Positions 15,437-23,086 of a stretch of 64,000 nucleotides of DNA are shown here, one piece after another. The stretch spans positions 248,001-312,000 of the forward strand of contig CAJXYU010000005.1 of the NCBI GenBank assembly GCA_913063155.1, read 5' to 3'. The notes under the pieces are model-generated. The model worked only from the letters and a program-made list of their open reading frames with translations. It was not told the DNA's origin and ran no database searches. Both the position numbers and the translations under genes were made by a program. Source of the stretch: an uncultured Desulfovibrio sp. GTDB lineage: Bacteria > Desulfobacterota > Desulfovibrionia > Desulfovibrionales > Desulfovibrionaceae. Within the stretch, counting starts at the first letter, position 1. Every line of letters starts with the position of its first letter.

Positions 15437-15964
15437 TTATTTCTCTTCGGGCTGTTGCTGCCAGATTTTTCTGCCTTCGACCGTGTAGTCGATGGATGTC
15501 AGTGCTTCGTCCAACGATTTGCCGTCGATGGTGAGGTCTGGAGCTATTTCCTTTAAAGGGATGAGCACAAATGCCCTCTGGAGCATTGCCGGGTGCGGAA
15601 TGTCCAGATAGCCGGTCTTCTGCTCAAGCCCTTCCCATAGCAGCATGTCGATGTCTATGGGGCGCGGTCCTTTCGGCTCGGTGCGCAGTCTGCCCATCTG
15701 GGCCTCGATAGCCTGAAAGGCAGACAACAGCCCTTCCGGAGACCATATCTCAGGATCCACTTCCAATTCCACCACCTGGTTCAGGAACCAGGGTTGGTCG
15801 GCCTTGTCCTGTGGTTCGGTCTCGTAATACTCGGACATGCGTTTGAGCGCGATGTCCTCGCCGTACGTTTCGAGTCTTGCCAGGGCCTCGTTCAGGTTTT
15901 CTTCGGGATTTCCCTGGTTTGAACCGAGACAGGCATAGACCTTTACAGTTTGGATATCCGTGAT
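15437..15964 (-). CDS. folK: HPPK, folate biosynthesis, with no standard start codon upstream of its conserved N-terminus
   Basis: 2-amino-4-hydroxy-6-hydroxymethyldihydropteridine pyrophosphokinase, which passes pyrophosphate from ATP to the pterin. Signatures present are VYACLGSNQGNPEENL, YYETEP, PWFLNQVVELE, and GPRPIDIDMLLW. The first ATG in frame is at 15838, but it would remove the conserved LGSN strand. Reading upstream in frame there is no ATG, GTG or TTG before the overlap with dapL. The best candidate is an ATC at 15964, with AGGAGG 4 bases before it, giving 175 residues. Alternatives are a programmed frameshift from dapL (fusion) or a sequence error. The start is therefore uncertain; the product identity is not. 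Confidence 0.8.
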   Translation of the reverse strand: MTDIQTVKVYACLGSNQGNPEENLNEALARLETYGEDIALKRMSEYYETEPQDKADQPWFLNQVVELEVDPEIWSPEGLLSAFQAIEAQMGRLRTEPKGPRPIDIDMLLWEGLEQKTGYLDIPHPAMLQRAFVLIPLKEIAPDLTIDGKSLDEALTSIDYTVEGRKIWQQQPEEK

Positions 15965-17109
15965 ACCGCCTCCTTGAGCAGATCGTTGTTCACGGTCAGC
16001 GAGATGCGGAAATAGCCCTCGCCCGGAGTGCCGAAGCCGTTGCCCGGGGTGAGTACGACGCCTGTCTGTTTCAGGACGTTGGTCACGAATTCGGACGAAG
16101 TGTGGCCTTCGGGGACCTTGGACCAGATGTAGAAAGAAGCTTCGGGAACGCGGTGATGGATGCCCGCTTTGGAAAGGGCCTCGCAGACGACGTCCCTACG
16201 TTCCTTGTAAATCGCACGGAATTTTTCGGCGTAAGGTTCGCCGTGCTTGAGGGCGGCAATGCCCGCTTCCTGCACGGCCTGGAAAATGCCGGAGTCTACG
16301 TTCTCCTTGATTTTGCCCAGTCCGCTGATGAGGAATGGATTGCCGACGGCCATGCCGATACGCCAGCCGGTCATGTTGTATGTCTTGGACAGGGAGTGGA
16401 ACTCGATGGCCACGTCCTTGGCGCCTTTCACTTCCATGATGGAAAGGGGCTTTTTCTCCGGATCATAGTAGATTTCGGTGTATGCGGCGTCGGAAACAAC
16501 GATTACATTGAATTCCTTGGCCTTTTCGACCAAGCGTTCGTAGAATTCCTTGGTGGCCACCGCTGCGGTCGGATTGTTCGGGTAGCAGACGAAGATCATT
16601 TTGGCCTTCTTCCACGTGTCGTCGCTGACCGCGTCCAGGTCCACCAGGAAGTCGTTTTCTTCCAGCAGCGGCAGGTATTCCACCTTTCCGCCTGCAAATT
16701 CGGTGGCAATGCCGTAGACCGGATAATTGGGGGTGGCCACCAGCACGGTGTCACCGGGGTTCACAAAAGCCAGCGGGAAGTGTGCAATGCCTTCCTTGGA
16801 GCCGATGAGGCTGACGACTTCGCTCTGGGCGTCCAGGTCCACATTGAAGCGTTCCTTGTACCAGTCGGCCACGGCCTGGCGGAAGTCCGTCATGCCTACA
16901 TAGGACGGATACTGGTGGTTCACGGGTTTCCTGGCGCCTTCGTGCAACGCTTCGATGATGAAATCCGGGGTCGGAAGGTCGGGATCGCCGATTCCGAGGC
17001 TTATGATGTCCATGCCTTTGGCAGCCACTTCAGCCTTGGCTTTGTCGATTGCGGCAAAGAGGTACGGCGGCAGGGTTGCCAAACGGTCAGCAAGTTTAAA
17101 CTCGGGCAT
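15943..17109 (-). CDS. dapL: LL-diaminopimelate aminotransferase (class I/II PLP enzyme)
   Basis: Converts tetrahydrodipicolinate and glutamate to LL-diaminopimelate in one step, feeding lysine and peptidoglycan. The 388-residue fold-type I aminotransferase shows SLGIGDPDLPTPDF, YPSYVGMTDFR, GSKEGIAHFP, CYPNNPTAAV, SDAAYTEIYY, and HSLSKTYNMTGWRIG with the PLP-binding Lys at residue 242. These features match DapL of Desulfovibrio-type bacteria better than general aspartate aminotransferases, but a broad AspC-like role cannot be excluded. It has a good promoter at 17176-17204. folK overlaps its 3' end. lysA at 26224 completes the pathway. Confidence 0.85.
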   Translation of the reverse strand: MPEFKLADRLATLPPYLFAAIDKAKAEVAAKGMDIISLGIGDPDLPTPDFIIEALHEGARKPVNHQYPSYVGMTDFRQAVADWYKERFNVDLDAQSEVVSLIGSKEGIAHFPLAFVNPGDTVLVATPNYPVYGIATEFAGGKVEYLPLLEENDFLVDLDAVSDDTWKKAKMIFVCYPNNPTAAVATKEFYERLVEKAKEFNVIVVSDAAYTEIYYDPEKKPLSIMEVKGAKDVAIEFHSLSKTYNMTGWRIGMAVGNPFLISGLGKIKENVDSGIFQAVQEAGIAALKHGEPYAEKFRAIYKERRDVVCEALSKAGIHHRVPEASFYIWSKVPEGHTSSEFVTNVLKQTGVVLTPGNGFGTPGEGYFRISLTVNNDLLKEAVSRISKL

Positions 17110-17175
17110 TCAAGCACTCCTTCTTCATGTGCATATATATTCTACTCACGGTGGTGTAAGCGTGGTGAATGTCGT

Positions 17176-17204
17176 TTCATAAATTGTGGCGTATCCGCTG
17201 TCAA
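17176..17204 (-). promoter_or_regulatory. Sigma-70-type promoter of dapL-folK
   Basis: On the minus strand, TTGACA (17204-17199) is followed after 17 bases by TATGAA (17181-17176), about 67 bases upstream of the dapL ATG. Confidence 0.65.
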
Positions 17205-17342
17205 TGAAACCCGGCGGTTCCAGGCCCTGTGTCCAGGCTTGTGGGAGCCCTTTCTTGTGTGTATCGTTCAAATTGTTTTGAATTTTAGCCTTGGTCATTA
17301 AAGTATGGCTTTAGGAATTGCAATGATACCGGTGATTATTCA

Positions 17343-18266
17343 GTGATCATGAAGAATACGACACAAGAGGCAAACCGCCCCAGCCATCCCTGGGTGGACA
17401 GATTTCTCGAATATTTGCTTATCGAAAAGGGGCTGAGCGAAAATAGTCTGGCCGGGTATACGGCCGACCTGACTACCCTGCTCTCCTTCCTGGAGGACAG
17501 GGCATTCGATTTAAAGGACGTTTCTTCCCGGGAACTGACTCTGTACCTCATGTTCCTACGCACCAAAGGATTGCAGAGCCGTTCCCTGGCCCGTCAGCTT
17601 TCGGCCATCCGGGGTCTGTTCGGCTTCGCAGTGGATGAAGGCTGGATCAAGGACGATCCCTCCGCCCTGCTGGAGAATCCCAAGCTTTCCCGCAAGCTGC
17701 CGGAATTTCTGACGCGGAAGGAGGTTGCAAGCATTCTCGCCCTGCCCGACCCGGAAACCAGGCTCGGCATCCGTGACCGGGCCATGTTGGAACTTCTCTA
17801 TGCCGCCGGCCTGCGTGTGTCCGAACTCGTTGATCTGCGTGTGCTGGACTATGACGCCCAGGTGGGACTCCTCAAGGTGTTCGGCAAGGGGGCCAAGGAA
17901 AGGTTGGTGCCTGTGCATTATACTGCACAGGAAATATTGAACATGTATCTTCAGGCGACACGGCCGGAATTTCGTCCGGCAGAGGATTTCATGTTTTTGA
18001 ACCGGTCCGGAAAGGGGCTGACCCGCCAAGGCGTTTGGAAGTTGATCAGGAAATATGCGCAACAGGCAGGGATCAAGAGAAGCATTTCGCCGCATACCTT
18101 TCGCCACTCCTTTGCCACCCACCTTCTGGAAGGCGGAGCGGACCTGCGCACCGTCCAGATTCTGCTGGGCCATGCGGACATCAGCGCCACCGAGATATAT
18201 ACCCATGTACAGTCCGAACGTCTCATGGCATTACACAAGGAATTTCATCCCCGTTCCGGGCTGTAA
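17343..18266 (+). CDS. xerD: Tyrosine recombinase XerD (XerC/D type)
   Basis: Site-specific recombinase that resolves chromosome dimers at dif. The GTG start at 17343 has GGTGA 7 bases upstream; an in-frame ATG lies at 17349. The 307-residue protein has the N-terminal SAM-like core-binding domain (about 15-105) and the catalytic residues Arg158 (GLRVSEL), Lys182 (GKGAKER), His251/Arg254 (PHTFRHSFATHLL), His277 (LLGHADI) and Tyr286 (ATEIYTHV). All six are present, so it should be active. The partner motor FtsK ends at 1039. XerD versus XerC cannot be settled firmly from one sequence. Confidence 0.9.
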   Translation: MIMKNTTQEANRPSHPWVDRFLEYLLIEKGLSENSLAGYTADLTTLLSFLEDRAFDLKDVSSRELTLYLMFLRTKGLQSRSLARQLSAIRGLFGFAVDEGWIKDDPSALLENPKLSRKLPEFLTRKEVASILALPDPETRLGIRDRAMLELLYAAGLRVSELVDLRVLDYDAQVGLLKVFGKGAKERLVPVHYTAQEILNMYLQATRPEFRPAEDFMFLNRSGKGLTRQGVWKLIRKYAQQAGIKRSISPHTFRHSFATHLLEGGADLRTVQILLGHADISATEIYTHVQSERLMALHKEFHPRSGL

Positions 18267-18283
18267 AGAGATGGCGTGATAAA

Positions 18284-20965
18284 ATGACCCAGCAAAAGCA
18301 ACTCATAGAGGCGTCGACCGTAATTACGGCCCATGCCAACGCCGATTTCGACGCTTTGGCGGCCATGGTCGCGGCCAGCAAGCTCTACCCGGATTCCGTG
18401 CTTATTTTTCCGGGCAGTCAGGAAAAAACGCTCAGGAATTTCTACATCCAGAGCATGACCTATCTGTTCAATTTTCGTAATTTCAAGGACATAGATCCGG
18501 ATTCGGTCAAGCTTCTCGTGGTGGTGGATACCCGCCAGCGTTCCCGCCTGCCCCATGTGCGCCCTCTTTTGGACAAAAAGGACCTGGTAATTCATGCGTA
18601 TGATCACCACCCGGACTCGGATGAGGATCTCGCCGCCTATAAAAGTGTCGTGCTTCCATGGGGATCCACCACGGCCATCCTTGTAAGGGATATGGTTGAG
18701 AAAGGGATCGAGATCAGCGGTGAAGAGGCTACCGTCCTGGGGCTCGGCATCTATGAGGATACCGGATCGTTCAGTTTTTCCTCCACCACTCCGCATGACT
18801 TCTCGGCCGCGGCCTGGCTGTGTGAGAAAGGAATGGACCTTGAAGCGATAGCAGACCTTCTGAGCCGTGAATTATCTGCCGAACATATCGGCTACCTCGG
18901 GCAATTGCTGGAGAACGCCAAGACACATGATTTCCACGGCGTCGAGGTGGTCATCACCGAGATCAGTACGGATGCTTTTATTCCCGACTTTGCTTTTTTG
19001 ATCCATAAGATGATGGATGTCGAAGATATACGGGTTGTTTTCGCCATCGGCCGTATGGGAGACCGCATTCATGTAGTGGCCCGTTCGAAGAGTCCGGAAG
19101 TGAACGTCGGCAAGATATGTTCGTCCATTGGAGGGGGCGGGCATGCCTATGCGGCGTCGGCCACCATCAAGGATAAAACCCTGGCGGAAGTCCGAGACGA
19201 TCTGTTCGCCCTGTTTTATTCCGAGATCAACCCCACGGTGGTTGTCAAAGGGCTCATGTCCATGCCTCCGAAATATATTGAGGATTCCGATTCCATGCAT
19301 GAGGCGGACAAACTTATGAGCCGTTTCGGCCTCAAGGGGGTTCCCGTGGTCAGGGAAGACTCCGTCGAATGCGTGGGGTTGCTGGAGCACAAAATCGCGG
19401 ACAAGGCCGTGGGACACGGTTTGGCGGAAATGCCGGTCCGCGAGTACATGATTACCAATTTTCAGACCGTGAATCCGGACGCCGCCCTCTATCAGGTGAT
19501 GGAGGTCATTCTCGGAAAACGGCAAAGATTGCTGCCTGTTGTGGATACGGGCAAGCTGGTGGGCGTGATCACCCGGACCGACCTCGTCAATCTGTTGGTC
19601 GAAGAGCCGGCACGTATTCCCGATTCCCTCAAGCCTGGACAGCGGCGGGAGCGCAACATCAGCTCTCATGTGCGCAATCGTTTGCCCGAAGATGTCGTGA
19701 ATATGCTCAAGAAAGCCGGTGAACTGGCCGCGAACATGGGGTGGGAGCTCTACGCCGTGGGCGGGTTCGTGCGGGATATCCTTCTGGGCAAGGCCAATCT
19801 GGATATTGATCTGGTTGTGGAGGGGGACGGCATTGCCTTTGCCCGGTCCTTCGTCAAGGAGATGGGAGGGCGCGTCAAGGCCCATAAAAAGTTCAAGACA
19901 GCCGTCTGCGTGTTGGACGACGGTCAACGCATCGACGTGGCCACTGCCCGGCTTGAGTATTATCAGTATCCTGCCGCTCTGCCCACGGTCGAACTCTCCT
20001 CCATCAAGATGGATCTCTATCGCCGTGACTTCACCATCAATGCGCTAGCCCTGCGCCTCAATCCCAGCAAATTCGGTCTGTTGGTGGATTTTTTCAGTGC
20101 GGAACGGGATATCAAGAACAGGCAGATCCGCGTATTGCATTCCCTGAGCTTCGTGGAGGACCCCACTCGTATCCTGCGCGCCATTCGCTTTGAACGCCGT
20201 TTCGGTTTCACCATAGGCGGCCAGACCATGCGTTTGGTCAAGAACGCCTTGCAGCTCAATCTCTTCAACAGACTGTCCGGCAGCAGGATCAGCCATGAAT
20301 TGCAATTGATCATGGAAGAGGAAAATCCTTTGGATGTGCTCCACCGAATGGAGGATCTCAATCTTCTGGAGGCCATTCATCCTCTGCTCAAGCTCAATGC
20401 CGAGCGTAGCCGGGTTCTTCTGGAGCTGGAAAAGGTCTACAACTGGTACAAGCTGCTTTATCTCGAGGATCGGGCCGATCCCTGGAAGGTTTACTTCCTG
20501 GGTATGACCATGGGCACCACCCGCGACGAGGCTCTTCAGGTTGCGTCCCGGCTGTTCTTTTCCAAGCGCGAAGAGCGCGAATTCCTGGCATTGCGCGACC
20601 AGATCGGCGACGCCCTTATGCGGCTCATGGGGTGGAAGGAGAAGACGTCTCCTCTGAGTAAGCTCTACTCCATTCTTCATCCCATTCCGCTGGAGGGAGT
20701 GCTGTTTCTCATGGCGCGCAGCAAAAAGGAGGAAATTCGTCGCAATATTTCCCAATATCTTGCCAGGCTGCGGTATGAGACCATTGAAGTCACAGGAAAT
20801 GATCTTTTGGAAATGGGAGTGCCGGAGGGGCCGATTTACAGCAAGATTCTTGACAAGCTCATGGCCGCCAAGGTCGATGGAAAGATTGAAACGCGCAAAG
20901 AGCAGCTTTCCATGGCTTTACGCTTGAAAAAACAATACAAATCCGAGTGGATGGGCGAGGAGTAA
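18284..20965 (+). CDS. DHH-CBS-polynucleotide adenylyltransferase fusion (A-adding tRNA nucleotidyltransferase type)
   Basis: An 893-residue fusion. Residues about 1-310 form a DHH phosphoesterase (AHANADFDALAA, VVDTR, YDHHPDSDED) with a DHHA1 end (GGGGHAYAAS). About 320-440 hold two CBS domains. From about 480 there is a class II poly(A) polymerase/CCA-adding head (YAVGGFVRDILLG, LDIDLVVEGDG, YRRDFTINALAL, EDPTRILRAIRFERRFGF). Enzymes of this build in related bacteria add the terminal A to tRNA while a separate enzyme adds CC. The DHH and CBS parts suggest extra nucleotide hydrolysis or sensing, but their role is not established. It follows xerD by 17 bases. Confidence 0.88.
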   Translation: MTQQKQLIEASTVITAHANADFDALAAMVAASKLYPDSVLIFPGSQEKTLRNFYIQSMTYLFNFRNFKDIDPDSVKLLVVVDTRQRSRLPHVRPLLDKKDLVIHAYDHHPDSDEDLAAYKSVVLPWGSTTAILVRDMVEKGIEISGEEATVLGLGIYEDTGSFSFSSTTPHDFSAAAWLCEKGMDLEAIADLLSRELSAEHIGYLGQLLENAKTHDFHGVEVVITEISTDAFIPDFAFLIHKMMDVEDIRVVFAIGRMGDRIHVVARSKSPEVNVGKICSSIGGGGHAYAASATIKDKTLAEVRDDLFALFYSEINPTVVVKGLMSMPPKYIEDSDSMHEADKLMSRFGLKGVPVVREDSVECVGLLEHKIADKAVGHGLAEMPVREYMITNFQTVNPDAALYQVMEVILGKRQRLLPVVDTGKLVGVITRTDLVNLLVEEPARIPDSLKPGQRRERNISSHVRNRLPEDVVNMLKKAGELAANMGWELYAVGGFVRDILLGKANLDIDLVVEGDGIAFARSFVKEMGGRVKAHKKFKTAVCVLDDGQRIDVATARLEYYQYPAALPTVELSSIKMDLYRRDFTINALALRLNPSKFGLLVDFFSAERDIKNRQIRVLHSLSFVEDPTRILRAIRFERRFGFTIGGQTMRLVKNALQLNLFNRLSGSRISHELQLIMEEENPLDVLHRMEDLNLLEAIHPLLKLNAERSRVLLELEKVYNWYKLLYLEDRADPWKVYFLGMTMGTTRDEALQVASRLFFSKREEREFLALRDQIGDALMRLMGWKEKTSPLSKLYSILHPIPLEGVLFLMARSKKEEIRRNISQYLARLRYETIEVTGNDLLEMGVPEGPIYSKILDKLMAAKVDGKIETRKEQLSMALRLKKQYKSEWMGEE

Positions 20966-21049
20966 GTCGCCATTGCCCGCTTGCCCTTCCCGGCTCGGGC
21001 GTGTAATGAAAATGATCTGTTTTGTTCAAGATTTTTGGAGTGAAAAATA

Positions 21050-21538
21050 ATGGATGTTTTATGGGCGCCGTGGCGTCTTGATTATATTCTCGGTCCCAAG
21101 CCGGACGAGTGTGTTTTTTGTATTCCCGAAGAGACGGATGAGGATGAGGAGCGCCTCGTGTTGGCGCGTGGGAAACATTGTTTTGTCATCATGAACAAGT
21201 TCCCGTATAATAACGGCCATCTCATGGTGACGCCGTACAGACATGTTAGTTGCCTGACCGACCTGAATCTCGAGGAAGCCAATGACTGCATGCTCTGGAT
21301 GCAGCGCTGTGTGGGAATCATTCAGCGGCACTTCAAGCCACAGGGCATCAACACGGGCCTGAATATCGGCGAAGCCGCGGGGGCGGGGATAGCGGCCCAC
21401 CTGCATTTTCAGATTGTTCCCCGCTGGAACGGCGATGCGTCGTTCATGGCGGTGTTTGGCGAAGCTACCGTAATCCCACAGCATCTTCTTTCAACTTACA
21501 GGAGTCTGAAGCCCCTGTTCGATGAAATCAACACATAA
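21050..21538 (+). CDS. HIT-family nucleotidyltransferase-like protein with an HxHxQ active site
   Basis: 162 residues. The N-terminus has MDVLWAPWRLDYI and CVFC (probable zinc ligands), followed by NKFPYNNGHLMVTPYRH and AAGAGIAAHLHFQIVPRWNGD. The active triad reads His117-x-His119-x-Gln121. Most bacterial members of this subgroup have HLHxH; Gln at the last position is the form in GalT and Ap4A phosphorylases, which transfer nucleotides rather than hydrolyse them. The middle His nucleophile is intact. The likely substrate is a dinucleoside polyphosphate such as Ap4A. lapA overlaps or abuts its 3' end. Confidence 0.85.
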   Translation: MDVLWAPWRLDYILGPKPDECVFCIPEETDEDEERLVLARGKHCFVIMNKFPYNNGHLMVTPYRHVSCLTDLNLEEANDCMLWMQRCVGIIQRHFKPQGINTGLNIGEAAGAGIAAHLHFQIVPRWNGDASFMAVFGEATVIPQHLLSTYRSLKPLFDEINT

Positions 21539-21551
21539 GGAGTCGAACCTG

Positions 21552-21917
21552 ATGCGTTACTTGAAAGTTGTTTTTCTGGCCTTGTTTTTCGTGATTTCCA
21601 TTCTTTTCTTCAGCCAGAACAATGAAGTCCTTTCCCAGGCCTTGGTACTCAGGTTGAGCGTCCCCTATGTGACGGACCTGCATTCCGTACCGCTTCCGTT
21701 GTACCTGCTGGTTCTCGGCGGCTTCCTGTTCGGTGCGGTTCTGACCCTGCTTTATCTGGCGGCCGACAAGATTCGTGCCGTCAAGCAGCTTCGTGAATGT
21801 CGCACCCGTATGGCCGGCCTTGAGCAGGAGTTGAATTCGTTGCGCAATATGCCCATTACCGAAGAACCCTATGCCCCCACCACGGAACCGGTTGGTGAGG
21901 AAGGCGAAAAGTCTTAA
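21552..21917 (+). CDS. lapA: LapA-family (DUF1049) inner-membrane protein
   Basis: A 121-residue protein. ATG 21552 has AAGGAG 9 bases upstream. There are two transmembrane helices (about 3-20 and 46-70), followed by a coiled-coil (about 75-100) and an acidic Pro/Glu tail, the usual LapA/YciS layout. In E. coli, LapA acts with LapB (next gene) in controlling LpxC and LPS synthesis. The lapA-lapB order is the same here. Confidence 0.85.
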   Translation: MRYLKVVFLALFFVISILFFSQNNEVLSQALVLRLSVPYVTDLHSVPLPLYLLVLGGFLFGAVLTLLYLAADKIRAVKQLRECRTRMAGLEQELNSLRNMPITEEPYAPTTEPVGEEGEKS

Positions 21918-21926
21918 GGAGCCATT

Positions 21927-23075
21927 TTGGGCTGGAAGCTTTTTCGACGCAAGAAACTGAGGTCCCCTGAACTCGGTGCTCAGGCCGCCAACTCCGTTGG
22001 CGCGGAAAGCCTGCCTATGCAGGACACCCGTGCGGCCATCGAAGAACTCAGCAAGGTTGTCAAAAACGACCCCGAAGCGGTTGAAATTTACCTTGCTCTC
22101 GGTAGCCTGTATCGTTCTCAAGGGGAAATCGAGCGCGCGATCCAGATCAGAAACAGCCTTATCGTCAGGCCGGGCCTTGATTCCGAATTCAAGGCTCGCG
22201 CCTGGTTCGAACTGGGACGGGATTTCAGGCGTGGCGGTTTTCTGGACCGCGCGGAACACGCCTTTGGACAGGCCCGTGAATTGATTGGGGATACCGAGGA
22301 GATTCACTTGGAAATGGCTCGTCTTGCCTCGGAGCGGAGTTCATTTCAGGAGGCGGCCGACGCCTATGCTCGGCTGGATCTCCCTCTGCCCCGCGCCCAC
22401 TATCTGGTGCGCCATGCCCAGGAATGCTACACCGCCGGTGATGAATCCCACGGTCACAAGGCGCTGAAAAAGGCTGTGAAAGCCTTTTCCGGGTCCGTGG
22501 AGGCATGGCTGGAGATGGTCATTCAGGCGTATCGCCGTGGCTCTACGGCAAAAGTGGTGTCCTCTCTCAGGGAAGGCCTTGAGGAAGTGGAACCCGGTAT
22601 CCGTTTTGCCCTGCTCGAGGGGTTGTATCAGGATGTCGTAAAGGCCGAGCGAATGCGTGAGCAGAGGGTTGGCGATGACCACGACTGGGCCGGTTCCTGC
22701 CCCACCAAGGAATTGGTGGAGGCTGTCATTCCTTTACTGGAGGAGCTGGAGCCGGATGTTCTGCTTTATTACTACGGCGCGCGTTTATTGCTCAAGAATC
22801 GAGATGTGGACCAGGCCATGAGTTGGTTTGAAAAGACCCTGGTACTCTATCCTGATTTCTGGCTCGCCCGTCTGGAGCTGTTTGATCTGTCCCAGTCCGA
22901 ACAAACCATCACGAAATTTTTCAGGCAGCAGCTCAAGTTCTTTATGGACCGTGCTCGTGAAGTGCGTAGGTTTTATTGCGGTAACTGCGGCCTGAAGCGC
23001 GATACCCTGTTTTTCATCTGTCCCCGGTGCCGAAGCTGGCATTCCATCAAATTCAGGAAAGATTTTTCCCAGTAG
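21927..23075 (+). CDS. lapB: LapB-like TPR protein with C-terminal zinc ribbon
   Basis: 382 residues. The TTG start at 21927 has AAGGAG (overlapping the lapA stop) 5 bases before it. A basic N-terminus (GWKLFRRKKL) replaces the membrane helix of E. coli LapB. TPR repeats occupy about 35-340 (EIYLALGSLYRSQGEIERAI, AWFELGRDFRRGGFLDRAE). The end carries a rubredoxin-like zinc ribbon, CGNCG and CPRCRSWHSI. LapB regulates LpxC proteolysis and lipopolysaccharide assembly in E. coli; here the lack of an N-terminal anchor suggests recruitment by LapA, which is inference. Confidence 0.85.
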   Translation: MGWKLFRRKKLRSPELGAQAANSVGAESLPMQDTRAAIEELSKVVKNDPEAVEIYLALGSLYRSQGEIERAIQIRNSLIVRPGLDSEFKARAWFELGRDFRRGGFLDRAEHAFGQARELIGDTEEIHLEMARLASERSSFQEAADAYARLDLPLPRAHYLVRHAQECYTAGDESHGHKALKKAVKAFSGSVEAWLEMVIQAYRRGSTAKVVSSLREGLEEVEPGIRFALLEGLYQDVVKAERMREQRVGDDHDWAGSCPTKELVEAVIPLLEELEPDVLLYYYGARLLLKNRDVDQAMSWFEKTLVLYPDFWLARLELFDLSQSEQTITKFFRQQLKFFMDRAREVRRFYCGNCGLKRDTLFFICPRCRSWHSIKFRKDFSQ

Positions 23076-23086
23076 ACGATATACAA

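Noticed and set aside
15437-15838. Starting folK at the first ATG (133 residues)
   Set aside because: The upstream in-frame sequence encodes the conserved first strand and LGSN motif of FolK, so a start at 15838 would remove part of the enzyme.
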